This document shows, piece by piece, positions 52,289 to 60,251 of a stretch of 64,000 nucleotides of DNA. Positions within the stretch are counted from its first letter, which is position 1. The number at the start of each line of letters is the position of its first letter. The notes below the pieces were generated by a model. The model had not been told where the DNA came from and did no database searches. It saw nothing but the letters and a program-made list of their open reading frames with translations. The DNA is from Bog-756 sp963778165 (GTDB lineage: Bacteria; Actinomycetota; Acidimicrobiia; Acidimicrobiales; RAAP-2), in assembly GCA_963778165.1 (NCBI GenBank), contig CAVZTE010000007.1, positions 372,001 through 436,000 on the forward strand, read 5' to 3'. The position numbers and the translations under genes are program-made.

Positions 52289-53304
52289 GACGGCACCCCG
52301 GCCGGATCGTGGAGGGCCTCCACCCCGGCGGCCAGCGCCGCGCTCAGGGACTCGAGCTCGTCGGGGCCGATGGAGGCGGCAAAGACGAACGGGACCCGCA
52401 ACTGGGCCAGGGGCAGCTCGCGGGCCAACCGTTCGAGCTGCTCCTCCTGGAGCGCCTGGCGGGTCAGCCGGAACTCCCGGGCCTGGTCCAGGGCCGAAAG
52501 TAGGGCGGGGTCCAAGCGGACTCCTGCGGCCTCGGCCGCCACCCCCGCCGGCGTGTGGAGCCCGGCCACGGTCGGGTAGCAGCCGTTGACGATCACCGGG
52601 CCCAGGGCGATGCCCACCTTGTCCTCCAGCTGGTAGGCGGCCTCGATGGCCTCGTTCACCGGCATCTCCTCGGGCAGGGTCACCAGGGCCACCTGGCACC
52701 GCGAGGGGTCCGACAGCAGGTCGACCACCTCGGCGGCCTGGGCGCGGATCGGCCCGCTCCGGGCGGCGTCGAGCAGTCCCCCGGCCGACGACAGGAAGGT
52801 CATGGTATGCCCGGTGGCCGGGGCGTCCACCAGGACCAGGTCGGCGATCCCGCTCCGCTCGATCTGCTTGACCTTCCCGAGCACCAGAACGTCCCGGATG
52901 CCCGGGATGGACCCGGCCACCAGGTCGACGATGCCCGAGGACATCAGCCGTTTGGAGACCCGCCGGAGCCCGTGGTCGGCCAGGTACTCGAGCAGGGCGT
53001 CGTCCGGGGTGATGACCCGGGCCCGGACCGTCCCGGGGGGGATCGACCGGGTCGGGTCCTCGTCGGCATCCCCGTCGGGGGCCACCCCGGCCGCCTTGAG
53101 CACCGCCCCGGCGTAGTCCAGGGGAACCTCGCGGCCGAACGCCGTGGCCACCCCCGGGCGGCCCTCCAATTCGACCACCAGGACGGAAAGGCCAGCTTGG
53201 GCCGCCATATGGGCCAGCGCCGCGGTCATGGTGGTCTTCCCCACACCACCTTTGCCGGCCACGATCAGGACCCGGCTCTGACGACAGAAGGCGGCGACGT
53301 CCAT
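52285..53304 (-). CDS. ArsA/GET3-like ATPase, first of a pair
   Basis: A 339-residue ATPase with P-loop VAGKGGVGKTTMTAALA (residues about 15-31), VLVVELEGRPGVATAFGRE in place of switch I, and LVLVDAPATGHTMTFLSSA. The acidic E-L-E-G variant differs from the twin's DPA motif, as in the mycobacterial pair. It leads the operon and is divergent from the whiB gene; the whiB4/wblA locus neighbours the same pair in other actinobacteria. Confidence 0.92.
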   Translation of the reverse strand: MDVAAFCRQSRVLIVAGKGGVGKTTMTAALAHMAAQAGLSVLVVELEGRPGVATAFGREVPLDYAGAVLKAAGVAPDGDADEDPTRSIPPGTVRARVITPDDALLEYLADHGLRRVSKRLMSSGIVDLVAGSIPGIRDVLVLGKVKQIERSGIADLVLVDAPATGHTMTFLSSAGGLLDAARSGPIRAQAAEVVDLLSDPSRCQVALVTLPEEMPVNEAIEAAYQLEDKVGIALGPVIVNGCYPTVAGLHTPAGVAAEAAGVRLDPALLSALDQAREFRLTRQALQEEQLERLARELPLAQLRVPFVFAASIGPDELESLSAALAAGVEALHDPAGVPS

Positions 53305-53497
53305 GACCTACTGGAGCGTAGTGTCCGGTTCCGGGCCCATCACCCACGTCGACCCGGCACGGCCTGGCGGCGGCCCCGGTGGGCGGAGGGTGGCGAATGA
53401 CGCTGAGAAATGCTGGTCAGACCCCTTGTTTCCAGCCCGGGGGAAGAGTACCTTCGGGCCGGGAGGATCGTAAGGGGCGAAGGGGGAGCTGGGCAAC

Positions 53498-53755
53498 GTG
53501 GAGCAGGCGCTTGATTCATGGCAACTGAAGGCGTCATGTCGTGGACCGCAGGCGGAGATCTTCTTTCCGCCCGCCCACGCCGAACGCAAGGACGAGAAAC
53601 TCCAACGCGAGGACCGGGCCAAGTCCATCTGCCGGTCGTGTTCGGTGCGGGTGGAGTGCCTCGACTACGCCATCCGCATCCATGAGCCGCACGGGATCTG
53701 GGGTGGCTTGAACGAGATGGAGCGCAAGCAGCTGACGGACCGCCGGGTCGGCTGA
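53498..53755 (+). CDS. whiB: WhiB-family Fe-S transcription factor (WhiB4/WblA-like)
   Basis: An 85-residue WhiB protein with the four cluster ligands: Cys in ASCRGPQ, the C-x-x-C of ICRSC, and Cys in VECLDYA. The G-I-W-G-G turn (GIWGGLNEMER) and a short basic tail follow. The 4Fe-4S cluster senses NO or O2 and the protein partners with the primary sigma factor. GTG at 53498 has GGGGGAG upstream. Neighbouring ArsA-like twins support a WhiB4/WblA relation by gene order. Confidence 0.92.
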   Translation: MEQALDSWQLKASCRGPQAEIFFPPAHAERKDEKLQREDRAKSICRSCSVRVECLDYAIRIHEPHGIWGGLNEMERKQLTDRRVG

Positions 53756-53792
53756 CCCGGGGCCGGGCTGGCCTGGGCCCACCCCTTCGGGA

Positions 53793-54737
53793 CTAGTTCG
53801 TCGAGGCCGCCGACCCCAGGGCCCGGGCCGCGGCGAGTACACCGCTGCTGGTGCAGACCGAGCCCGGTTGCTGGCCGGTGGATCGGCAGATTCCCGCCGT
53901 CAGGTAGTTGGCCGAGGCCACGATGGCCTGCCCCACCGGGTCACCCGCCTGGCCCAGGGCCGAGGCGATGGCACCCTGTGAACGACCTTCGATCACCGCC
54001 GGGCTGAACCCCGATGTCGAGGCCACCATGAGGTTGTCGATGTCGACGAAGGGGAACGCCCCCGAGTCCGTGCCGGTGCCGTAGCGGTTCAGCACCGCCT
54101 GCTGGGGGGCGGTCAGCGAGGCGATCTTGGTGAAGGCCCCGTCGGTGCCGGCCGAGTCGGAGTACAGCTCGACCCCGGTGAAGGTCACGTACCGGCTGGT
54201 GTAGCGGGCTCCCACAAAGGTGAAGGTCTGGACTGCGGGGAACACCGAGGCCTGTGCCGACTGCATGTTGTTGAGGGCGGTGAACCGGCCGAAGCGGGAC
54301 AGCGCCACGATGAGGGGCCACCGCTCGGCGGCGCAGAAGGGGCAGAACTCCGCCCCGATGAACAGCACCTCGGGCTTGCCCGCTGCTTCCAGTGCCGGCT
54401 GGCGGTTCAACACGGTGGGCGGGACCAATGCTGAGCCGGCCTTGACCCCGACCGAGTCGAAGACCTCATCCGGCACGGTGCGCAACGAGGTCACCACCCC
54501 GTTCGACGTGCGGGCCCGGTGAACCACCCCGGGCGAGGCGGGGGTACCGGCCAGGGCGTAGACCACCAGCCCCACCACGCCGATCAGGATGACCACCACC
54601 GCACCCCAGGCGAATCGGGCGGTCCGGTTGTTTCGCCCCGGATCAGCCCCGCTCTCCTCGACCGGGACCGGTCCGCCCGGCGGTGTGGCGGCACCCGGCG
54701 GGGCCTCTTCACTCCGCCCGTCCCCCTCCTCGGTCAC
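53793..54737 (-). CDS. DUF929 protein with thioredoxin-like CxxC
   Basis: A 314-residue membrane-anchored protein with an acidic/Pro-rich cytoplasmic start, one helix (AWGAVVVILIGVVGLVVYAL) and an external DUF929 domain. The motif FIGAEFCPFCAAERW is a thioredoxin-type C-x-x-C. Later segments FPFVDIDNLMVAST and ANYLTAGICRSTGQ are family parts. It sits 24 bases from the VKOR gene and pairs with another DUF929 gene at 55276, suggesting extracytoplasmic disulfide exchange. Confidence 0.88.
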   Translation of the reverse strand: MTEEGDGRSEEAPPGAATPPGGPVPVEESGADPGRNNRTARFAWGAVVVILIGVVGLVVYALAGTPASPGVVHRARTSNGVVTSLRTVPDEVFDSVGVKAGSALVPPTVLNRQPALEAAGKPEVLFIGAEFCPFCAAERWPLIVALSRFGRFTALNNMQSAQASVFPAVQTFTFVGARYTSRYVTFTGVELYSDSAGTDGAFTKIASLTAPQQAVLNRYGTGTDSGAFPFVDIDNLMVASTSGFSPAVIEGRSQGAIASALGQAGDPVGQAIVASANYLTAGICRSTGQQPGSVCTSSGVLAAARALGSAASTN

Positions 54738-54761
54738 GGTGTCGCACGCCGGCGGATGCGA

Positions 54762-55244
54762 CTACGCCCCTTCGTAGGACTCGTCGTAGCCCGCATCCGA
54801 GCTGTAGTCGGGGGACAGGACCAGGGGTGAGGCCGTCACGATGATCACGAACAGGATGAAGGTGACGATGTGGACCGACGAGCACCACAGGCAGATGGCC
54901 TTGATGATGAACAGCTCGGCGATGATCAGGTAGAGGATCATCCCGACTCCGACGATCGACAGGGCCAGTCGGGCCAGGTGGATGCGCCGGTCGGTCGAGC
55001 GCCACGCCATGGGCGAGCACAGGGCGATCATGGGCACGAAGTACAACAGTCCCAGGATGGCCACCGGAATCCCGAACACCTCGGACTGGGGACTGGTGGT
55101 GACCTTCTCGCAGTTGAAGGTGGAGTTGCTCACGCACACCAGGGCGTGGGGGCTGAAGTGGGTGATGGTCAGGTAGATCGACACCCCGAAGCCGAAGAGG
55201 CTCAGGAGCAGCGTGGTGATGGGCTGCCATCGAAGTGTGGTCAC
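54762..55244 (-). CDS. Vitamin K epoxide reductase-family protein
   Basis: A 160-residue four-helix VKOR. The first loop has Cys in HALVCVSNSTFNCEKV, the quinone-side active C-x-x-C is AICLWCSSVH, and the Ser/Thr before it fits quinone contact. VKORs reoxidise DsbA-like thioredoxins using membrane quinones. No fused thioredoxin domain is present, so a separate partner is needed; the flanking DUF929 proteins are the obvious candidates. GTG 55244 has GAGGAG upstream. Confidence 0.92.
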   Translation of the reverse strand: MTTLRWQPITTLLLSLFGFGVSIYLTITHFSPHALVCVSNSTFNCEKVTTSPQSEVFGIPVAILGLLYFVPMIALCSPMAWRSTDRRIHLARLALSIVGVGMILYLIIAELFIIKAICLWCSSVHIVTFILFVIIVTASPLVLSPDYSSDAGYDESYEGA

Positions 55245-55275
55245 GGACCGACTCCTCGCTACCGGTTCAACCCGC

Positions 55276-56364
55276 TCAGAGGGACTTGGCGGCGGCTTTG
55301 ACCCCCGAGCTGGTGCACACCGAGGACGGAGCGTCCTTGGTGGCCTTGCACACCGCGGCGGTGATGTAGTTGGCCGCTCCCACGATGGCCTGGGTGACCG
55401 GGTTGGAGGCATCGTCCAGCCCGCCGGCGATCTCGGTCCAGGTCAAACCGGTCAGGATGGCCGGGTTGTAGGTGGCCCCCGAGATGAGGGCCACGTTGCC
55501 GATGTTGATGAACGGGAACCCGATCTGGCCGGCTGTGGAGTCAGGGATGTACTTCTGCCCGGCGTCGATGATGGCCTGCTCCTGTTTGGTCGGATTCTGG
55601 AGGACGGTGTAACCGCCGGCGGCCAGTGGCACGTTGGTGTACTGCTCCACTGTCTTCAGGGTCAGATAGGGACTGGTGAAGGTGGCGCCGTTGAAGCTGA
55701 AGGTGTGGGTCTGGGCGTAGACGTCGGTGTGGGACGAGGCGGTGATCTTGAGGTTGGACCAGGTCCCGAAGCGGGCCAGGGCCGCCACCAGCGACCACCG
55801 CTCGGCCGCACAGTACGGGCAGTACTCGGCCCCGTAGTAGAGCATCGCCGGCGACTTGCCGTCGATGGTCAGCGGACCCAGTTTGGCGGGCAGCAGGATG
55901 GGTGGCGAGGTGGGCTGGGCTGCCGAGGGGAAGTTGATCCCGACCTGGTCGAAGACCGATGCCGGGATGTTGGTGACGTCGTGGACCACCGACGCCGGTG
56001 CCGCGGTCACCGGCGTATAGGCCAGGGAGGCGGGACTCGATCCGTCCGTGGCCACCTTGACGATGACCAGCACCCCCACGATGACCACCACCAGGAGCAC
56101 CGCGCCCCAGGCCATGACGGCCCCCGAGAACCGACGGGGCTGCGGGGCTGCGGCCGGCCGGCCTCCCGGGCGCGGCTTGTTGCCACCACCGCCACCCGCG
56201 GCCCCGGTGGCCTTTCCGGACTTGCCGGCCGGGGGCTTGCCCGAGACCGGACGGCTCTGGGCCCGGCTCCGGTCCTTGGCGCTCTGCGACGGGTTTCCGC
56301 CCCCGCCGGGCGGCGGTTTGGGCTTGTTCCCTCCCGTCACCGGCTTCTTCTTGTCGTCTGCCAT
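55276..56364 (-). CDS. DUF929 protein with thioredoxin-like CxxC (second copy)
   Basis: A 362-residue protein with a long Gly/Pro/Lys-rich cytoplasmic segment, one helix (AWGAVLLVVVIVGVLVIVKV), and the DUF929 domain with YYGAEYCPYCAAERW. FPFINIGNVALISGATY and GAANYITAAVC match its paralogue at 53793. It starts the DUF929-VKOR-DUF929 run on the minus strand, with 31 bases to VKOR. The paralogues are clearly diverged, so the duplication is old. Confidence 0.88.
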   Translation of the reverse strand: MADDKKKPVTGGNKPKPPPGGGGNPSQSAKDRSRAQSRPVSGKPPAGKSGKATGAAGGGGGNKPRPGGRPAAAPQPRRFSGAVMAWGAVLLVVVIVGVLVIVKVATDGSSPASLAYTPVTAAPASVVHDVTNIPASVFDQVGINFPSAAQPTSPPILLPAKLGPLTIDGKSPAMLYYGAEYCPYCAAERWSLVAALARFGTWSNLKITASSHTDVYAQTHTFSFNGATFTSPYLTLKTVEQYTNVPLAAGGYTVLQNPTKQEQAIIDAGQKYIPDSTAGQIGFPFINIGNVALISGATYNPAILTGLTWTEIAGGLDDASNPVTQAIVGAANYITAAVCKATKDAPSSVCTSSGVKAAAKSL

Positions 56365-56525
56365 GGTCTTCGCACTTCCCCGATTCGTATGCGTGCCGCC
56401 GTGAGCGTAGCTGGTCAGGCTGGATTTTTTGATTCGCCCGATCCAAGGAATGCCGGGTCGGGCCCTCGCCGCAGAGCAGCAGGATCAGGCTACAGGAGGA
56501 ATTTCACGCCTACACTTAGCAGGCC

Positions 56526-57452
56526 ATGTTGGAAGATGCCGTGTCGGATGCATCGCCGGGGGGCAGCGCTCGGGGAGGCCTCGAGGAGCCTGGCGAAGCC
56601 GCCAATGGCCGGGGCATCAGCTGGCACTCGGTGGAGGTCGACGGGCATCGGGTCCGCTACGGGGTGACCGGCCACGGACCGGCGGCCCTGTTCATGCACG
56701 GGTGGGGCCTGCGGCCCAACGCCTACCGCGCTCCCATCGAGGCCATGGGCAGCGCCGGCTGCCGGGTCTATGCCCCGTCCCTGCCCGGCTTCGGGGGAAC
56801 CAAGGAGCTCGATCCGGACCAGCGCACCTTTGCCGGCTACGCCCGGTGGGTGGCCAAGTTCCTCGATGCAGTGGGCCAGGAACAGGTGGCCGTGGCGGCC
56901 GGGCACTCGTTCGGCGGCGGGGTGGCCACCGCCTTCGTCTACCACCACCCTCAGAGGGCGTCCGCCCTGTTGCTGGTCAACGCCATCGGCAGCCCGACCT
57001 GGGCGCTCTTCCCCAACGAGGTCCGTACCACCATGCAACGGCCGGTGTGGGACTGGGGACGCCACTTCGGCACCGACCTGCTGCACGGGCCGCACATGGT
57101 CAGGTTGCTGGCCACGCTGGCCGAGGACTTCATCCCCAACCTGGTGGGCAATCCGCTGGGCATGTTCCGCACCGGCGAGTTCATCCGCCGGGCCGACCTG
57201 GTGCGCGAGGTCCGGTGCATCGCCGATCGCGGCGTGCCGGTCACCGTGGCCTGGTCGGACCGGGACCGCCTGGTGTCCCGGTCGGCCTTCGACGAGCTGC
57301 GCCATGCGGCCGGGGTGAACGGCGTGGTCGTCGAGGGCTCCCACGCCTGGCTCATTGCCGACCCCAACGGCTTTCGTGAGCTGGCCATCAGCGCCCTGGT
57401 CGACTCGGGGGCGCTCACCACCCGTTCGGTGGCCGGCGACCCGCTGACCTGA
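56526..57452 (+). CDS. Alpha/beta hydrolase
   Basis: A 308-residue hydrolase-fold protein: oxyanion motif HGWG, nucleophile Ser in AAGHSFGGGVATAF, acid Asp in WSDRDRLVS and His in GSHAWLI. The cap region (TWALFPNEVRTTMQRPVWDW) is hydrophobic. Probably an esterase or lipase acting on a lipophilic substrate in the cytosol. It is divergent from the DUF929 gene. Confidence 0.9.
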   Translation: MLEDAVSDASPGGSARGGLEEPGEAANGRGISWHSVEVDGHRVRYGVTGHGPAALFMHGWGLRPNAYRAPIEAMGSAGCRVYAPSLPGFGGTKELDPDQRTFAGYARWVAKFLDAVGQEQVAVAAGHSFGGGVATAFVYHHPQRASALLLVNAIGSPTWALFPNEVRTTMQRPVWDWGRHFGTDLLHGPHMVRLLATLAEDFIPNLVGNPLGMFRTGEFIRRADLVREVRCIADRGVPVTVAWSDRDRLVSRSAFDELRHAAGVNGVVVEGSHAWLIADPNGFRELAISALVDSGALTTRSVAGDPLT

Positions 57453-57464
57453 GCCACTCCCCCT

Positions 57465-57512
57465 GCCGGCCCGGTTCTCTACCGGCCCGGTTCTCTGCCG
57501 GCCCGGTTCTCT
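57465..57512. repeat. 16-bp tandem repeat, three copies
   Basis: The unit [GA]CCGGCCCGGTTCTCT occurs at 57465, 57481 and 57497, followed by a partial fourth. It lies in the gap before the NUDIX gene. Probably a slippage-derived minisatellite. Confidence 0.9.
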
Positions 57513-57551
57513 ACCGGTCGGTGCGTCCGGGTGGGCGGTAGCCTGCACCCG

Positions 57552-58481
57552 ATGAGCGTGACCACCCGAGATGCTGCCACGCTGATGCTGATCCGGGATG
57601 CCCGTGACGACGGCGGCGCCCCGGCGGTCGAGGTGTGCATGCTCCGGCGCAATCTCGAGTCCGAGTTCGTGGCCGGGGCGTACGTGTTCCCCGGGGGGTC
57701 GGTCGACGAGGAGGACCGCAGCCCGGAGGCCGCCGCCCGCTGCACCGGCCTCACCGACGTCGAGGCCAGTGCCCTCCTGGGCATGGACTCGGGCGGCCTG
57801 GCCCTGTGGGTGGCCGCCCTGCGGGAGTGCTTCGAGGAGGCCGGGGTGCTGGTGGCCCGGCCGGCGGGCGCCGGGGCGACCGGTGCGCCGGGGGAGGACC
57901 CCTCGGCGCTGCTCGACACCAGCGACCCGGTGGTGGCCGCCCGCTTCGCCACCTGGCGGGATGCCGTCAACGACGGGAGCGCCAGCTTCCTCGACCTGTG
58001 TCGGACCGAGGGCCTGGAGTTGGACCTGGGCGACGTCCACTTCGTCAGCCACTGGATCACCCCCGAGTTGGCCCCCCGGCGGTACGACACCCGCTTCTTC
58101 ATCACCGCGGCACCGCCCGGCCAGGTGGCCAGCCACGACGACGGGGAGACCATTGCCGCCATCTGGATCCGGCCCACCGAGGCCCTGGCCCGCCAGGCCG
58201 CCGGCGAGATCGACCTGCTGCCGCCGACCATCACCAACCTGGCCAACATCCAGTCCTTCCGGACCACGGCCGAGGTGATGGCCTGGGCCCGTCAGGTCAC
58301 CGACGTCATCACCGTGCTACCCATCGTGCTCATCGACGGCGACAGCGTGCTCATCCTGCGGCCGGGCGACGAGGGCTACGAGCAGGCCCTGGCCGACCGC
58401 CTGGCCGCCGGCCCCGACCCCGACGGGAAGTTGGCCCATCAGGCCCGGATGCTGTGGGGCCCGAAGGAGAACACCGCCTGA
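57552..58481 (+). CDS. NUDIX hydrolase, NUDT19-like
   Basis: A 309-residue NUDIX protein. The NUDIX box spans AYVFPGGSVDEEDRS to ALRECFEEAGVLV with R-E-x-x-E-E, interrupted by an insertion of about 35 residues typical of NUDT7/NUDT19-type CoA diphosphatases. HFVSHWITPELAPRRYDTRF matches that branch. Likely cleaves CoA or acyl-CoA; exact substrate inferred only. ATG 57552. Confidence 0.88.
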   Translation: MSVTTRDAATLMLIRDARDDGGAPAVEVCMLRRNLESEFVAGAYVFPGGSVDEEDRSPEAAARCTGLTDVEASALLGMDSGGLALWVAALRECFEEAGVLVARPAGAGATGAPGEDPSALLDTSDPVVAARFATWRDAVNDGSASFLDLCRTEGLELDLGDVHFVSHWITPELAPRRYDTRFFITAAPPGQVASHDDGETIAAIWIRPTEALARQAAGEIDLLPPTITNLANIQSFRTTAEVMAWARQVTDVITVLPIVLIDGDSVLILRPGDEGYEQALADRLAAGPDPDGKLAHQARMLWGPKENTA

Positions 58482-58509
58482 GCCCCTGAGCCCCTGGGCC
58501 CCTGAGCGG

Positions 58510-59751
58510 TCAGATGGTGGTCGGCTCCAACGGGCTCTGATCCGGTTGGTCCACGGTCCCCGCCCTGACCGCCGCCTCCACCCGCTCCAGCAGGCGCACG
58601 CTGCAACCGTCCATGGGGACCACCGGGGCGATGGTGGTGATGACGGACTCGGCGATCTGGTCGAACACCTCAGCCAGGGGCTGGCCCGGGTCCAGGGCCA
58701 CCGGGGTCCCGGCGTCGCCTCCGGCCGCCACCGACGGGTGCAGGGGGATCTGCCCGATGAGGGGGACCCCCACATCGGCGGCCAGGCGGGCCCCGCCTCC
58801 CGATCCGAACAGTGAGTAGGAGGTGCCGTGTTCGCAGATGAAGTCGCTCATGTTCTCGATGACCCCGGCCACCCGGAGATAGCCCTTGCGGGCCATGTCG
58901 GCGGTGCGGGCCGCCACCTTCTGCGCCGCCACCGGGGGTGTGGTCACCACGATGACCTCGGTACGGGGCAGCATCCGGGCCAGGCCCATCTGGATGTCAC
59001 CGGTCCCCGGGGGCATGTCGATCAGCAGGTAGTCGAGGTCGCCCCAGTGGACGTCCTCGAGGAACTGCTGCACGGCCCGGTTGAGGATCAGCCCCCTCCA
59101 CATGATGGCGCTGTCCTCGTCGGCCAGGAACCCCATGGACAGCACCCGGAGGCGGCCCTTGCCGACCTCTTGCTCCAACGGGACCATCTTCTTGTCGCGG
59201 GCTTCGATCTCGCCCTGCATCCCGAGCAGGCGCGGCACCGAGAAGCCCCAGATGTCGGCGTCGAGGACCCCGATGGTCAGGCCCCTACGGGCCAGGGCCA
59301 CCGCCAGGTTGACCGTGACCGAGCTCTTTCCCACCCCTCCCTTGCCCGAGGCGATGGCGATCACCCGGGTGGTGTCGGGGATGTCGGTGTCCGGGGCGGG
59401 GTCCCGGGCCAGCAGCCGGGCCTTCTCCATGACCTTCTTCCGCTGCCCGGCGTCCATGACCCCGGTGCTGACCGACACGCTCTCCACGCCGGGCAGGGCC
59501 CCCACGTGGGTCACCACGTCGCTCTCGATCTGATTCCGCAGCGGGCAGCCGGCCACGGTGAGGGCCACCTCGACCTCGACCAACCCCCCGGGGTGGACGG
59601 TTACAGCGGTGACCATGCCGAGTTCGACGATGTCGGCGCCCAGCTCGGGATCGATGACGCCCCGGAGGGCGGCACGTACCGCATCCTCGGTGGCCTCCGG
59701 CGGCCCTTGGGGCACGGTCCCGGAGGAAGGGGAGCGGTCGGACCGGGTCAC
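58510..59751 (-). CDS. Mrp/ApbC-type Fe-S carrier ATPase
   Basis: A 413-residue protein. An N-terminal MIP18/DUF59 domain (ALRGVIDPELGADIVELGMV, AGCPLRNQIESDVV) precedes a Mrp/NBP35 ATPase with P-loop ASGKGGVGKSSVTVNLA, LDADIWGFSVPRLLG, and DYLLIDMPPGTGDIQ. The family binds and hands over Fe-S clusters. The C-x-x-C of many ApbC proteins is not obvious. It lies opposite the A-type carrier gene, fitting Fe-S assembly. Confidence 0.93.
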   Translation of the reverse strand: MTRSDRSPSSGTVPQGPPEATEDAVRAALRGVIDPELGADIVELGMVTAVTVHPGGLVEVEVALTVAGCPLRNQIESDVVTHVGALPGVESVSVSTGVMDAGQRKKVMEKARLLARDPAPDTDIPDTTRVIAIASGKGGVGKSSVTVNLAVALARRGLTIGVLDADIWGFSVPRLLGMQGEIEARDKKMVPLEQEVGKGRLRVLSMGFLADEDSAIMWRGLILNRAVQQFLEDVHWGDLDYLLIDMPPGTGDIQMGLARMLPRTEVIVVTTPPVAAQKVAARTADMARKGYLRVAGVIENMSDFICEHGTSYSLFGSGGGARLAADVGVPLIGQIPLHPSVAAGGDAGTPVALDPGQPLAEVFDQIAESVITTIAPVVPMDGCSVRLLERVEAAVRAGTVDQPDQSPLEPTTI

Positions 59752-59856
59752 CTGGGGAATTCTACCGGTCTCCCCTGGTCCGCCACCCGACGTGATGTAT
59801 CGCCCACAACGCCACTCGGGTACGATGTGCGCGGTAGTCGAACCAGGAGGAGCGCC

Positions 59857-60222
59857 ATGAGTGCCACCATGCAGACCGTCAGCATCGGAAAGAAGCCCAA
59901 TCCGGTCACGCTGACTGATGTGGCCGCGTCCAAGGTGGCCGAGCTTCTGGCCCAGGAGGACATCGACGGGCTGGCCCTCCGGGTAGCGGTGCGCCCCGGT
60001 GGATGCTCCGGATTCAGCTACGAGATGTTCTTCGACGCCGACCTGGCCGAGGACGACGTCGTCCGCGAGTTCGGCACCGTCAAGGTCGTGGTCGACCCCA
60101 CCAGCGCCGACCTGTTGAAGGGCTCGACCCTCGACTACAGCGACGGGCTTCAGGGGGCCGGGTTCCACGTGACCAACCCCAACGCCTCCCGCACCTGCGG
60201 CTGCGGCTCCTCCTTCAGCTGA
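59857..60222 (+). CDS. A-type Fe-S carrier (HesB/IscA/ErpA family)
   Basis: A 121-residue protein with VTLTDVAASKVAELLAQED and the three cluster ligands: Cys in RPGGCSGFSYEM, and the C-x-C of TCGCGSSFS. Length is normal. AGGAGG precedes ATG 59857. It delivers clusters to targets; divergent from mrp, and followed after 29 bases by the Fe-S-rich xanthine-dehydrogenase-like gene. Confidence 0.95.
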   Translation: MSATMQTVSIGKKPNPVTLTDVAASKVAELLAQEDIDGLALRVAVRPGGCSGFSYEMFFDADLAEDDVVREFGTVKVVVDPTSADLLKGSTLDYSDGLQGAGFHVTNPNASRTCGCGSSFS

Positions 60223-60251
60223 TCCGCTGAAGTACCGATCCAGCTGATCCA

